Under the pieces are notes generated by a model. That model made no database searches. It was given only the letters and a program-made list of their open reading frames with translations, and was not told the origin of the DNA. From NCBI RefSeq assembly GCF_002563955.1, contig NZ_PDJE01000001.1:2418001-2482000 (forward strand): a DNA stretch of 64,000 bases. Direction: 5' to 3'. Source of the stretch: Paramicrobacterium agarici (GTDB taxonomy: Bacteria; Actinomycetota; Actinomycetes; Actinomycetales; Microbacteriaceae). The stretch's first letter is position 1. The number at the start of each line of letters is the position of its first letter. The translations under genes were made by a program, and so were the position numbers. Shown here one piece after another: positions 1-7,908 of this stretch.

Positions 1-75
1 TTCTGAACCGCCGGTCAACGGTAGGCAGCCTGCCCGTGAACGGCGCGCGACAGCATCCCGCGATAAAATGATCGG
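1..75. other. window edge and promoter region, no gene seen
   Basis: I see no supportable coding frame in the first 75 bases. The part nearest the first gene carries its -10 hexamer, listed separately. The rest may be the 3' flank of a gene outside the window. Confidence 0.5.
64..69 (+). promoter_or_regulatory. -10 hexamer of a leaderless promoter
   Basis: TAAAAT lies exactly six bases before the ATG at 76, and there is no Shine-Dalgarno sequence between them. The transcript should start at or beside the start codon. The same geometry recurs at other first genes in the window. Confidence 0.6.
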
Positions 76-1284
76 ATGCCACAACCGCACCGTGAGCGCA
101 CGCGCGCCGCCTACGATCGCGTCGCCGCAGACTACGCAGAGCTTCTCGCCACGGAATTGGTTGCTCGACCCCTGCACCGCCACCTACTCGACGATTTCGC
201 CTCTCGCGTCGTCGGCCCCGCTCTGGACGCAGGCTGCGGGCCCGGGCGCGTCGCCGCGTACCTCGATTCGCGGGGCGTCGATGTCTCAGGCGTCGACCTC
301 TCCCCCGGCATGATCGACGAAGCGCGCCGCCGGCATCCCCACATCTCCTTCCGTGTCGGCACACTCGACCAGCTGGGCGTCGCCGACGCGTCGCTCGGCG
401 GCATCGTCGCCTGGTACTCCATCATCCACACGCCCGAGCACGAGCTCCCGGCCATCGCGGGCGAGTTCCGACGCGCGCTCTCCCCCGACGGAATACTTCT
501 GCTCGGCTTCCAAGCCGGCTCCTCGCAAACCGTGTCGATTACGAGTGCCTACGGACACGACGACCTCGACTACGAGGCAGTTCGCCATTCCCCGGATGCT
601 GTCGTTGCTGCCCTTGAAGCAGCAGGGTTCGCCGTCGAACTCCACGCGGTGAATGCCGCTACTCCCCCGGAGCGCGATCCGCAGGCGTACATCACCGCGC
701 GAGTGTCACGCGAGCGCGCCACAGCCTATCGTGACGACCGATTGACCACCGAACGCCTGCTGCTGCGCTGCCCAACGCTCCACGATGTTGACGCGATCAC
801 GGCCGCGTGCCAGGACCCCGAGCTTCAGCGACGGGTCCCCGTGCCCGTGCCGTACCGTCGCGAGCATGCCGTCGCCTACGTAACGACATACTGCGAAGAC
901 GGGTGGCTCACCGGCGAACGGTGCACGTGGGCGCTCGATGCGGGCGGCTCGTTCGCCGGCGTCGTGGGCCTGGATCGCATCGCGGACGGGTCGGCGAACC
1001 TGGGCTTCTGGATGGCGCCCGGTCACCGAGGACGCGGATACCTGACGGAGGCAATTGCCGCGGTGATCGATTACGCGTTCGCGTACCTTCAGCTGGAACG
1101 CGTTGAGTGGCGCGCGTTTGCGGGCAACGTCGGCTCGGCGCGAGCGGCACAACGTGCAGGCTTCCACTTCGAAGGCGTGCGACGATCGGCGTCTGTCGGT
1201 CGCGAGGGGCGAGAAGACGACTGGGTCGGCAGCATCCTCGCGGCGGATGACCGCAGCCCACAGCCGTGGTCAGTTCTCAACTGA
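76..1284 (+). CDS. methyltransferase-GNAT acetyltransferase fusion protein
   Basis: The 402-residue protein joins two enzyme domains. Residues about 10-215 are a class I SAM-dependent methyltransferase with the glycine-rich SAM loop DAGCGPG at 51-57 and the acidic strand end GVDLSPGM at 72-79. Residues about 222-390 are a RimJ/RimL-type GNAT acetyltransferase, starting RLTTERLLLR and carrying the acetyl-CoA loop GHRGRGYL near 316-323. The frame is unbroken across the junction, so this is a true fusion and not two adjacent genes. Substrates cannot be read from the sequence. Its 3' end faces the Nudix gene with a four-base gap. Translation probably starts at the transcript end, because the -10 is six bases from the ATG. 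Confidence 0.85.
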   Translation: MPQPHRERTRAAYDRVAADYAELLATELVARPLHRHLLDDFASRVVGPALDAGCGPGRVAAYLDSRGVDVSGVDLSPGMIDEARRRHPHISFRVGTLDQLGVADASLGGIVAWYSIIHTPEHELPAIAGEFRRALSPDGILLLGFQAGSSQTVSITSAYGHDDLDYEAVRHSPDAVVAALEAAGFAVELHAVNAATPPERDPQAYITARVSRERATAYRDDRLTTERLLLRCPTLHDVDAITAACQDPELQRRVPVPVPYRREHAVAYVTTYCEDGWLTGERCTWALDAGGSFAGVVGLDRIADGSANLGFWMAPGHRGRGYLTEAIAAVIDYAFAYLQLERVEWRAFAGNVGSARAAQRAGFHFEGVRRSASVGREGREDDWVGSILAADDRSPQPWSVLN

Positions 1285-1288
1285 TCCC

Positions 1289-1852
1289 TCACCGTTTGAT
1301 TTCGGCGAGCACGTTCGCCACCCGCACGCGAAAGTCCCAAGGAATTCGTTCGGGAAGGCCGTCGATGGGCCACCACCCGACCGCCTCGCTCTCGTCGCTC
1401 GCCTGCGGCTCACCGGCGGCGACAGCGGCGAACCCAAGATCCCAGTGACGTCGACAGCGTCCGAACGCCGCCGCCAATTCGTGGCGGTTGAGGTCGACGG
1501 GTGCCTCCGACAGCATCCGGATGCTGCCGAGTCCACTCTCTTCGCTCGCTTCACGTTGCGCGGCAGCGGCCACTGAGGTGTCAGCGCGCTCGATGTGCCC
1601 GCCGAGCTGCACCCAAAACTGGCCCTTCCTGTGGAAGCACAGCAGCAGTCGATCGAACGATGGCGTGAAGACGAAGCAACTCGCCGTGAGGTGGTCGGGG
1701 CCGTGTTCGCGATCGAGTGCAGAGTCGCCCGCTGAGGTCAGGAACTCCAGGTATTCGTGTCGTCGGAACGTCTGTTCAACGGAACGGGGCACCCAGCCCT
1801 CAAGGTGTTCCGAGAGCGCGGCGGCTCGCGCGCGCGTCTTCGGAAGGTTCAC
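1289..1852 (-). CDS. Nudix hydrolase
   Basis: A 187-residue Nudix-fold protein. The box lies at about residues 85-108 and ends in REASEESGL, which supplies the metal-binding glutamates. Its first half (GGHIERADTS) has an extra residue and lacks the usual first glutamate, a variant common in a subgroup reading GGHxExxD. The substrate, presumably a nucleoside diphosphate derivative, is unknown. I chose GTG at 1852 because a CATACT hexamer lies seven bases upstream. An in-frame GTG at 1885 would add 11 unconserved-looking residues. It is convergent with the fusion gene on its left, and a small-protein gene lies upstream on the same strand. Confidence 0.8.
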   Translation of the reverse strand: MNLPKTRARAAALSEHLEGWVPRSVEQTFRRHEYLEFLTSAGDSALDREHGPDHLTASCFVFTPSFDRLLLCFHRKGQFWVQLGGHIERADTSVAAAAQREASEESGLGSIRMLSEAPVDLNRHELAAAFGRCRRHWDLGFAAVAAGEPQASDESEAVGWWPIDGLPERIPWDFRVRVANVLAEIKR

Positions 1853-1917
1853 GCCTCCCAGTATGGCGCACGGCGGCACAGACACCCGACCGAACAGAAG
1901 ATGGGGACGCTGTTCGG

Positions 1918-2241
1918 TCAGGTGCTGGCGTTGTGTCTCTCCGCGCGCCGGCGCGCGGACTCGGTCGGCATGCCGAGCTCATTCAGCGGCGATGTGTCAC
2001 TCGACACAGGCTCGGCCTCGACCGGACAGTTCAGAACCGCGTTGCCGGATGACCGGTCTGTCGAATGCTCCTCCATCGCGTGACCGCAGACCGGGCAGGA
2101 ATCGTCGGGCTGCAGCTCATAAACGTCGCTGTAGGGTCCGATCGCGGCAGGCCCGATCACAGGAATCAGCTTGTCTTCTACGCGCCGAAAAAACCGATCG
2201 TACCTGCCAGCCCCACTGCCGGCTTGCTCTGTAGTGACCAT
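1918..2241 (-). CDS. small zinc-ribbon-like protein, unknown function
   Basis: A 107-residue soluble protein. Its middle reads CPVCGHAMEEH followed about 13 residues later by NCP, a Cys-x2-Cys-xn-Cys arrangement that could hold a metal, although a fourth ligand is not obvious (the histidines may serve). The N-terminus (RYDRFFRRVEDKLIPVIGPA) looks like a conserved helical module. I do not recognise a named family. It is probably leaderless, with TAAAAT six bases before the ATG. It may be cotranscribed with the Nudix gene 65 bases downstream. Confidence 0.65.
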   Translation of the reverse strand: MVTTEQAGSGAGRYDRFFRRVEDKLIPVIGPAAIGPYSDVYELQPDDSCPVCGHAMEEHSTDRSSGNAVLNCPVEAEPVSSDTSPLNELGMPTESARRRAERHNAST

Positions 2242-2247
2242 GAGCCC

Positions 2248-2253
2248 ATTTTA
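2248..2253 (-). promoter_or_regulatory. -10 hexamer of a leaderless promoter
   Basis: On the minus strand TAAAAT is followed by six bases (GGGCTC) and the ATG at 2241, the same layout as at position 64-76. Confidence 0.6.
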
Positions 2254-2283
2254 GCGTGTTTTGACAAAAAGAACAGCCTTGTG

Positions 2284-2712
2284 CTAAGCGTCAAGCGACA
2301 GCTTCGACATGCGGTCAAGACTCGCATTCCAGCCCGCCACGTGGTCATTGCGCTCTGCCATCGATGTGAAGCCTGATTCACTCACTTCAATGGTCGTCCC
2401 GCCCGCAGGGTCTTCAAGAAGTCGGACATCAACCTCGAGCGTGTGCGTGTCGCCCGTCCAGCGCATCGTGAAAGCGAGCTTCTCCCCCGGGACCACGTCG
2501 AGAATCTGGCCGCCCACGGATACCTCCGGGGTCAGGACGCGCCACTTCTGCCCGACCTCAGGAACGAATTCGACATCGGTTTCCGACGACGCCTCCCAGA
2601 ACCACCGTCGAATGTACTCGGGTTCCGTCCACAGACGCCAGACGTCGGAGCGCGGTCGAAGCACGTCGCGAATGACGCCTCCGAGGCGATTCGAATCAGC
2701 CTGCTCGATCAT
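2284..2712 (-). CDS. SRPBCC / AHSA1-type START-like protein
   Basis: A 142-residue protein of the AHSA1 (activator of Hsp90 ATPase homologue 1-like) branch of the SRPBCC fold, which forms a hydrophobic ligand pocket. Diagnostic stretches are the N-terminal strand followed by VWRLWTEPEYIRRWFW, the GGQILDVVPGEKLAFTMRW strand pair, and the C-terminal helix with GWNASLDRMSKL. The ligand is unknown. I prefer ATG at 2712, which has GGAAGG five to six bases upstream; an ATG at 2754 would overlap dhaM by 26 bases. It lies just downstream of dhaM in the same direction and could share its transcript, but no functional link is evident. Confidence 0.8.
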   Translation of the reverse strand: MIEQADSNRLGGVIRDVLRPRSDVWRLWTEPEYIRRWFWEASSETDVEFVPEVGQKWRVLTPEVSVGGQILDVVPGEKLAFTMRWTGDTHTLEVDVRLLEDPAGGTTIEVSESGFTSMAERNDHVAGWNASLDRMSKLSLDA

Positions 2713-2728
2713 GACATTCCTTCCGCTG

Positions 2729-3418
2729 TCATTTCTCGCCGAAACCGGACTCAATCAACTCTGCCAGTTCTTCGATGGCCGTGCTCGCGTCGGGCCCGTC
2801 GGCGGCGAGTTCAGCGTCGCGGCCTTTCACGAGTCCCAGCGACATGATTCCGAGCAGACTCTTCGCGTCGACGCCGTTCACACTGATCCGTGCGTCGAAC
2901 CCGCTCGCCTTCTTCACGAAATCTGCGGCGGGGCGCGCGTGCAGGCCGTCACGGTTGATGAGGGTCACCGTGCGCGTCACCGGACCGGTCGGTCCATTGG
3001 CGCTGCCAGCTTCCGAAGCGCCTGGACCGCTCAGTCCACCGCGGCCGGCATGCTCGGCCGCCGAGATGACCGCCGCAACGTCTCCGCCGGTCTCGGCGGC
3101 GACCGCGCCAGCCACTGCCCCCTCGACAACAGGGGCATCGGCCAGCGAAATCCGCGCCCGCTGATCGTCGTTGACGAACTCGAGCGCGGTTTCCGTCGTC
3201 AAGACCGCCGATCCCAGATCGCACAGAATAACGACGCCGTCTCCTGAATCCGCTTCACCGATCGCGGCAGTCACCTTGTCGAAGCTCGTTCCGATGCCGT
3301 CATCGTCCGTTCCGCCAGCAGCGCGCAGCACCACAGAGGGAGCCATCTGCGCGGCAAGCTCGACCGTGCCCTGAGCGATTTTCGCGCTGTGGGAGACAAT
3401 CACGATACCGACGGTCAT
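2729..3418 (-). CDS. dhaM: dihydroxyacetone kinase phosphotransferase subunit DhaM
   Basis: This subunit passes phosphate from the PTS to ADP bound on DhaL. Residues 1-130 are a mannose-type EIIA domain with His10 (VSHS) as the phospho-acceptor. After a Gly/Ser-rich linker, residues about 148-229 form an HPr domain with the active histidine in GLHARP (His160). The EI-like third domain of the E. coli protein is absent, as is usual in Gram-positives, so general EI must phosphorylate the HPr part. The start codon overlaps the dhaL stop by four bases, indicating translational coupling. Confidence 0.93.
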   Translation of the reverse strand: MTVGIVIVSHSAKIAQGTVELAAQMAPSVVLRAAGGTDDDGIGTSFDKVTAAIGEADSGDGVVILCDLGSAVLTTETALEFVNDDQRARISLADAPVVEGAVAGAVAAETGGDVAAVISAAEHAGRGGLSGPGASEAGSANGPTGPVTRTVTLINRDGLHARPAADFVKKASGFDARISVNGVDAKSLLGIMSLGLVKGRDAELAADGPDASTAIEELAELIESGFGEK

Positions 3419-4056
3419 GCGGAGTCCTTCGCTGTGTCCGCAGCAACGCGCAGGACCAGCGCGGTCGACTGCGCGCCTGGATCGCGATGCCCGATCGCGC
3501 GCTCTCCCAGATAACTGGCTCGCCCCTTGCGTGCGACGAGAGGTTCGGTCGCAGCGGCTCCCTCTTCAGCGGCCCGTGCAGCCTCAGCAAGCACGCTCGC
3601 GACATCGGCACCAGCGTTCGCTGCGTCTGCAGCCGCGTCGACAGCGAGGCTCCATGCATCAACCATGGTCTTATCGCCTACCTCAGCTTTTCCGCGCAGC
3701 ACGATGCCATCGCGAGCGGCGGTCAGCAGATCTACGATGTCGGCGGGTTCGAGGGAATCCTTACCGCTGACGGCGCCGGCTGCCTTCAGAAATGCCGTGC
3801 CGTAAAGCGGGCCCGCAGCGCCGCCGACCGTCGAAATAAGGGTCGAGGCGACAAGCTTCAGGAGGTCGGCGGGGTTCGCGTCGTCTGCAGCATCCGCGAT
3901 TTTCGACGTTGCCGCCTGGAAGCCACGATCCATGTTCTCGCCGTGGTCACCATCACCGATCTCACGGTCAAGCCGGATCAGCTCCTGACGGTTCTCGGCG
4001 ATCATGGCAGCACTGCGGTCAAGCCACGACCGCACCCAGGAAGCATCGACAGCCAT
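3415..4056 (-). CDS. dhaL: dihydroxyacetone kinase ADP-binding subunit DhaL
   Basis: A 213-residue all-helical DhaL domain. It keeps ADP as a cofactor that DhaM re-phosphorylates and transfers phosphate to dihydroxyacetone held by DhaK. The Mg-ADP-binding aspartates sit in REIGDGDHGENM near residues 30-41, and SSVGGAAGPLYGTAF-like residues near 75-90 form the lipid-binding and nucleotide part (here STVGGAAGPLYGTAF). It is the middle gene of dhaK-dhaL-dhaM: 41 bases after dhaK and overlapping dhaM by four. Confidence 0.94.
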   Translation of the reverse strand: MAVDASWVRSWLDRSAAMIAENRQELIRLDREIGDGDHGENMDRGFQAATSKIADAADDANPADLLKLVASTLISTVGGAAGPLYGTAFLKAAGAVSGKDSLEPADIVDLLTAARDGIVLRGKAEVGDKTMVDAWSLAVDAAADAANAGADVASVLAEAARAAEEGAAATEPLVARKGRASYLGERAIGHRDPGAQSTALVLRVAADTAKDSA

Positions 4057-4097
4057 CGTTCAACTCCTCACTTTCGGTCTCTGACGCTCGACACTCG

Positions 4098-5099
4098 TCA
4101 TCGCCCCCAGCGTAGGGCCGGAGTGTGAACGGGAGCATCCCACAGTTCTCGCAGCTCGTCATCGAGACGAAGCACCGAGATCGATGCGCCCTGCATCTCG
4201 AGCGACGTCGTCACGTTTCCCACGTGGCTGCGCGCCACCGTGATACCCCGATCGGCGAGCACCTTCGCCGCATGTCGATAGACGATGTAAAGCTCCATCA
4301 GCGGTGTCCCGCCCATGCCATTCACAAGCAGCAGCGCGTCTTCTCCCGTCTCGATCGCGAGATCAGACAGAACCGGCTGCATCAGACGGTCGACGATGCG
4401 GTCTGCTTCCTCGAGCGCGACCTTCTCACGACCGGGTTCACCGTGGATGCCGATTCCGATCTCGATCTCATCGTCGGCGAGAGCAAAGCTCGGCTCGCCC
4501 GCGTGAGGAACAACGCACGGCGTCAGTGCGACGCCCATTGTCCGCACGTTCTCATTCACTCGCCGCGCGATCTCAGCGACCTCCGCAAGCGAATCGCCGC
4601 GCTGCGCTGCCGCACCAGCGGCCTTCTCGACGAGGACCGTACCGGCGACGCCGCGGCGTCCAGCGGTGTAGAGAGAATCCTGCACGGCGACATCGTCATT
4701 CGTGACCACAGAGGTGACGTCGATTCCCTCCGCCTCGGCAAGATCGGCTGCCGTCTCGAAGTTGAGCACGTCTCCCGTGTAGTTCTTCACGATGTGCAGT
4801 ACGCCCGCACCGGCATCCACCGCCTTTGTCGCGGCCAGGATCGGATCAGGAGTCGGTGACGTGAATACCGGCCCGGGCACGGCAGCATCCAGCATCCCGA
4901 AACCGACGAAGCCGGCATGGAGCGGTTCGTGCCCGCTGCCTCCGCCGCTGACGATGGCGACCTTGCCTGCGACCGGCGCGTCGGCGCGCACGACGAACGT
5001 CGGGTCGAACTCCGCGCGAACGAGATCTGAGTGGGCAGCAGCAAACCCTTCGACCGATTGGGCGACGACGTCGTGCGGATCGTTGATGAGCTTCTTCAT
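4098..5099 (-). CDS. dhaK: dihydroxyacetone kinase substrate-binding subunit DhaK
   Basis: A 333-residue DhaK that binds dihydroxyacetone covalently as a hemiaminal for PTS-driven phosphorylation to DHAP. Catalytic residues are visible: His57 in GGGSGHEP, Asp110 in NYTGD and His219 in GIGIHGEPG, matching His56, Asp109 and His218 of E. coli. The ATG at 5099 has GGAGGAG about eight bases upstream. The open frame extends further 5' but only with arginine-rich non-homologous sequence. No glycerol dehydrogenase or regulator (DhaR/DhaS) lies next to the operon, so the source of dihydroxyacetone is not shown here. Confidence 0.95.
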   Translation of the reverse strand: MKKLINDPHDVVAQSVEGFAAAHSDLVRAEFDPTFVVRADAPVAGKVAIVSGGGSGHEPLHAGFVGFGMLDAAVPGPVFTSPTPDPILAATKAVDAGAGVLHIVKNYTGDVLNFETAADLAEAEGIDVTSVVTNDDVAVQDSLYTAGRRGVAGTVLVEKAAGAAAQRGDSLAEVAEIARRVNENVRTMGVALTPCVVPHAGEPSFALADDEIEIGIGIHGEPGREKVALEEADRIVDRLMQPVLSDLAIETGEDALLLVNGMGGTPLMELYIVYRHAAKVLADRGITVARSHVGNVTTSLEMQGASISVLRLDDELRELWDAPVHTPALRWGR

Positions 5100-5187
5100 T
5101 GGAACTCTCCTCCAGCGCTGGCTATGCACGGGCCCAGGGAAGGCCCTCCATGTCAACCTACGCTGTTGCCGCGACTTCGGGTAGGTT

Positions 5188-6249
5188 TTATGCCGACCGG
5201 CGTGCAGATGCCGCAACCCACGCGTCGAGCTTTGCCGCCGCGGCACCAGAGTCCACAGCATCCGTGACGACAGCGAGCTGCTCGGCGAACCTGTCGACCA
5301 TGCGCCGCTCGCTCTGGGCCGGGTCCTCTTCGAGACGATATGACACGAGGCCCGCTGCGGCGTTCAGCAAGACGATGTCGCGAACCGGTCCTCGCTCACC
5401 GACGAGCACGCGTCGCAGCACCCCAGCGTTGAACTCCGCGTCGCCACCGAGAAGGTCCTCAATCGAGGCCAGCTCGATCCCCAGGTCTCGCGGATCGAGA
5501 TCGTGCTCGGTGACTAAGCCTCGAGACACCTCCCAAATGTGCGAGTGCCCTGTCGTTGTCAGTTCGTCCAAGCCATCGTCGCCGCGGAACACAAGCGCCG
5601 TCGCTCCCCTGGTCTGGAAGACTCCGACGATGAGCGGAACTCGGTCAAGCTGGGCAACGCCCACCGCAGAAGCCTCAGGCCGGGCCGGGTTGCAGAGCGG
5701 CCCGAGGTAGTTGAAGACGGTCGGGATACCGAGTTCGGCACGAACTTTTCCCGCGTGCCGGAATCCGGGATGAAAAGCCGCGGCAAAGGCGAAGGTGATT
5801 CCCGCCTCCTCGAGCACCCCGACGACGTCGTCCGGTTTCAGCTGGAGGTCGATACCCAGAGCAGCGAGCACATCGCTCGAGCCCGACTTGCTGCTCGCGG
5901 CCTTGTTTCCGTGCTTGATCACCGGAACGCCGGCTGCAGCGATGATGATGGATGCTGTCGAGGAGATGTTGAACGTCCCGTAGCGGTCTCCTCCCGTGCC
6001 GACGATATCGAGCGCCATCGGGTCTGCAGGAAGCGGAACCGCCTGAGCGAGAATGGCATCGCGGAATCCGACGATTTCGTCGACGGTCTCGCCTTTCGCC
6101 TGGAGCGCGACGGTGAAGGCAGAGATCTGCGCTTCGGTCGCGTCGCCCGTCATGATCTGCTGCATCGCCCACGTGGCCTCCGAGACGCTGAGGTTCTCCT
6201 TCGCAAGGAGATGAGTGAGAATCTGCGGCCACGATGTACGTTCAAGCAT
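5188..6249 (-). CDS. trpD: anthranilate phosphoribosyltransferase
   Basis: Transfers the phosphoribosyl group of PRPP to anthranilate in tryptophan synthesis. The PRPP loop [13 protein letters not shown] and the [15 protein letters not shown] segment are intact, with [22 protein letters not shown] sequence further on ([14 protein letters not shown]). At 353 residues it has normal family length. The ATG at 6249 is preferred because TAGGAT lies seven bases upstream and upstream in-frame codons show no homology. As in many actinobacteria it stands apart from other trp genes and is divergent from ctaE. Confidence 0.95.
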   Translation of the reverse strand: MLERTSWPQILTHLLAKENLSVSEATWAMQQIMTGDATEAQISAFTVALQAKGETVDEIVGFRDAILAQAVPLPADPMALDIVGTGGDRYGTFNISSTASIIIAAAGVPVIKHGNKAASSKSGSSDVLAALGIDLQLKPDDVVGVLEEAGITFAFAAAFHPGFRHAGKVRAELGIPTVFNYLGPLCNPARPEASAVGVAQLDRVPLIVGVFQTRGATALVFRGDDGLDELTTTGHSHIWEVSRGLVTEHDLDPRDLGIELASIEDLLGGDAEFNAGVLRRVLVGERGPVRDIVLLNAAAGLVSYRLEEDPAQSERRMVDRFAEQLAVVTDAVDSGAAAAKLDAWVAASARRSA

Positions 6250-6256
6250 GTGGCTG

Positions 6257-6262
6257 ATCCTA
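6257..6262 (-). promoter_or_regulatory. -10 hexamer of a leaderless trpD promoter
   Basis: Minus-strand TAGGAT sits seven bases before the trpD ATG, and no ribosome binding site separates them. Confidence 0.5.
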
Positions 6263-6351
6263 GCGTCGGCGCTCGTGCGATCCGAACTCGAAGTCAATCT
6301 GCAGACGATTTTGAGCGCTGTATAAGCCTGACCAGTAACGTTCGCGGCCCG

Positions 6352-6372
6352 TCGTGCGAAAAAACCGCACGA
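6352..6372. promoter_or_regulatory. inverted repeat in the ctaE promoter, possible operator
   Basis: Perfect seven-base arms TCGTGCG (6352-6358) and CGCACGA (6366-6372) flank an A-rich seven-base spacer. The repeat lies between the expected -35 and -10 positions of the ctaE promoter, where a bound repressor would block polymerase. The factor is unknown. Confidence 0.45.
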
Positions 6373-6380
6373 ATATCGGC

Positions 6381-6386
6381 CATAAT
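6381..6386 (+). promoter_or_regulatory. -10 hexamer of a leaderless ctaE promoter
   Basis: CATAAT is followed by six bases and the GTG at 6393. It deviates from TANNNT only at the first base. Confidence 0.5.
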
Positions 6387-6392
6387 GGAAGC

Positions 6393-7022
6393 GTGACGAG
6401 CACCTCAATGAACTATGCCCCCAGCGCAGCCGCGTTGAAGAGGCCGAACTCCGTGATGGTCGGTACCATCGTGTGGCTCGGCAGCGAAGTCATGTTCTTC
6501 GCTGGTCTCTTCGCCATCTACTTCACGCTGCGTTCCACCTCCCCCGTCCTCTGGGAGTCGTCAACGGAGATTCTCAATGTTCCGTTCGCGACCGTGAACA
6601 CGCTGATCCTCGTATCGTCGTCGTTCACCTGCCAGTTCGGGGTCTTCGCCGCCGAACGCATGCAGTCCCGTGCGACCGGCTGGAAGCCGACGCAGTGGGG
6701 CATGGTCGAGTGGTTCTTCCTCACCTATGCACTCGGCGCGATCTTCGTCGGCGGTCAGGTTTGGGAGTACGCGACACTCGTGAGCGAAGGAGTGACATTC
6801 TCGTCCAGCGCATACGGTTCAGCGTTCTATCTGACCACCGGTTTCCACGGGCTCCACGTGACGGGCGGGCTCATCGCCTTCCTCTTCGTCATCGGACGCG
6901 CGTTCGCCGTCAAGACTTTCGCTCATAAAGAGGCAACGACTGCGATCGTCGTGTCGTACTACTGGCACTTCGTCGATGTCGTCTGGATCGGCCTCTTCCT
7001 CGTCATTTACGTTCTTCAATAG
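6393..7022 (+). CDS. ctaE: cytochrome c oxidase subunit III
   Basis: Subunit III of the aa3-type terminal oxidase, a membrane protein with five hydrophobic helices in 209 residues. Family hallmarks are [25 protein letters not shown] near the N-terminus, [20 protein letters not shown], and the C-terminal [16 protein letters not shown] chose GTG at 6393 from the -10 hexamer six bases upstream; the frame is open back to 6354, but those codons do not look like family sequence. It leads the ctaE-qcrC-qcrA-qcrB operon, as in mycobacteria and corynebacteria, where oxidase and bcc complex form one supercomplex. Confidence 0.94.
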   Translation: MTSTSMNYAPSAAALKRPNSVMVGTIVWLGSEVMFFAGLFAIYFTLRSTSPVLWESSTEILNVPFATVNTLILVSSSFTCQFGVFAAERMQSRATGWKPTQWGMVEWFFLTYALGAIFVGGQVWEYATLVSEGVTFSSSAYGSAFYLTTGFHGLHVTGGLIAFLFVIGRAFAVKTFAHKEATTAIVVSYYWHFVDVVWIGLFLVIYVLQ

Positions 7023-7043
7023 ATTTCGGAGCAGACAGCACGT

Positions 7044-7865
7044 ATGTCACGTTCAGGTATGGCCAGCGCGGCGAAAACCTCGAAGAAGGGGCGTCGTCAC
7101 CCTCTCGCCAACGTTGCGCTCATCGCAATCGGCCTCCTCTTCTCGGGGGGCGCGTACGCCGCGTTCAGCTCCGCGACAGCATCCGCTGATGAGTCGACAG
7201 CGGCCCCCTCGTCTCAGGAACAGATCGAGACAGGCGAGAAGCTTTTCGCCGCGAACTGCGCAACATGTCACGGCATGAACCTCCAGGGCACAGAAGCAGG
7301 TCCGTCGCTCATCGGCGTCGGAGCAGCATCCGTCGACTTCCAGGTTGGAACGGGACGCATGCCCCTGCAGATGCAAGGCCCGCAGGCGCGCGTTAAGCCG
7401 AAGCAGTTCACCGAAAGCGACACTGCCGCCCTTGCTGCGTACGTCGCGTCGTACGCTCCCGGCCCTGGCATTCCCGAGGACAAGTACCTCGACGCGCAGG
7501 GCGACGCAGCCAACGGGGCAGAGCTGTTCCGCATCAACTGTGCAATGTGCCACAACGTCGCGGGTGCCGGTGGCGCGCTGACAGAGGGCAAGTTCGCCCC
7601 GCCGCTCACGGGGGTCTCTGAGAAGCACATCTACGAGGCCATGGTCACGGGCCCGCAGAACATGCCCGTCTTCAACGACGCAAACCTCACCCCTGAAGAC
7701 AAGCGCGACATCATCACTGCGCTCAAGTACATGGAGAACACCCCGTCTGTCGGAGGATTCGGGCTTGGCTCGCTCGGGCCCGTCTCTGAGGGACTCTTCA
7801 TCTGGATCTTCGGTCTCGGAAGCATCGTCGCGATCACGGTGTGGATCACCGCAAAATCGAACTAG
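7044..7865 (+). CDS. qcrC: cytochrome bcc complex dihaem cytochrome c subunit
   Basis: Membrane-anchored dihaem cytochrome c1 of the actinobacterial bcc complex. It passes electrons directly to the oxidase, so no soluble cytochrome c is needed. Two haem-attachment motifs are present: CATCH at residues 72-76 and CAMCH at 166-170. A hydrophobic segment at about 22-41 anchors the N-terminus and a second helix closes the C-terminus (LFIWIFGLGSIVAITVWI). The ATG at 7044 has GGAG about twelve bases upstream; ATG at 7059 is an alternative. It follows ctaE by 21 bases and precedes qcrA by 43. Confidence 0.95.
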   Translation: MSRSGMASAAKTSKKGRRHPLANVALIAIGLLFSGGAYAAFSSATASADESTAAPSSQEQIETGEKLFAANCATCHGMNLQGTEAGPSLIGVGAASVDFQVGTGRMPLQMQGPQARVKPKQFTESDTAALAAYVASYAPGPGIPEDKYLDAQGDAANGAELFRINCAMCHNVAGAGGALTEGKFAPPLTGVSEKHIYEAMVTGPQNMPVFNDANLTPEDKRDIITALKYMENTPSVGGFGLGSLGPVSEGLFIWIFGLGSIVAITVWITAKSN

Positions 7866-7908
7866 CACCGGCTGATCTCACACACGAAAACCTGTAAGAA
7901 GGAGCAGA

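Noticed and set aside
5151..5156. TTGACA (minus strand) upstream of dhaK as a -35 element
   Set aside because: No -10 occurs at 16-18 bp. The nearest candidate, CATAGC, is 24 bp away.
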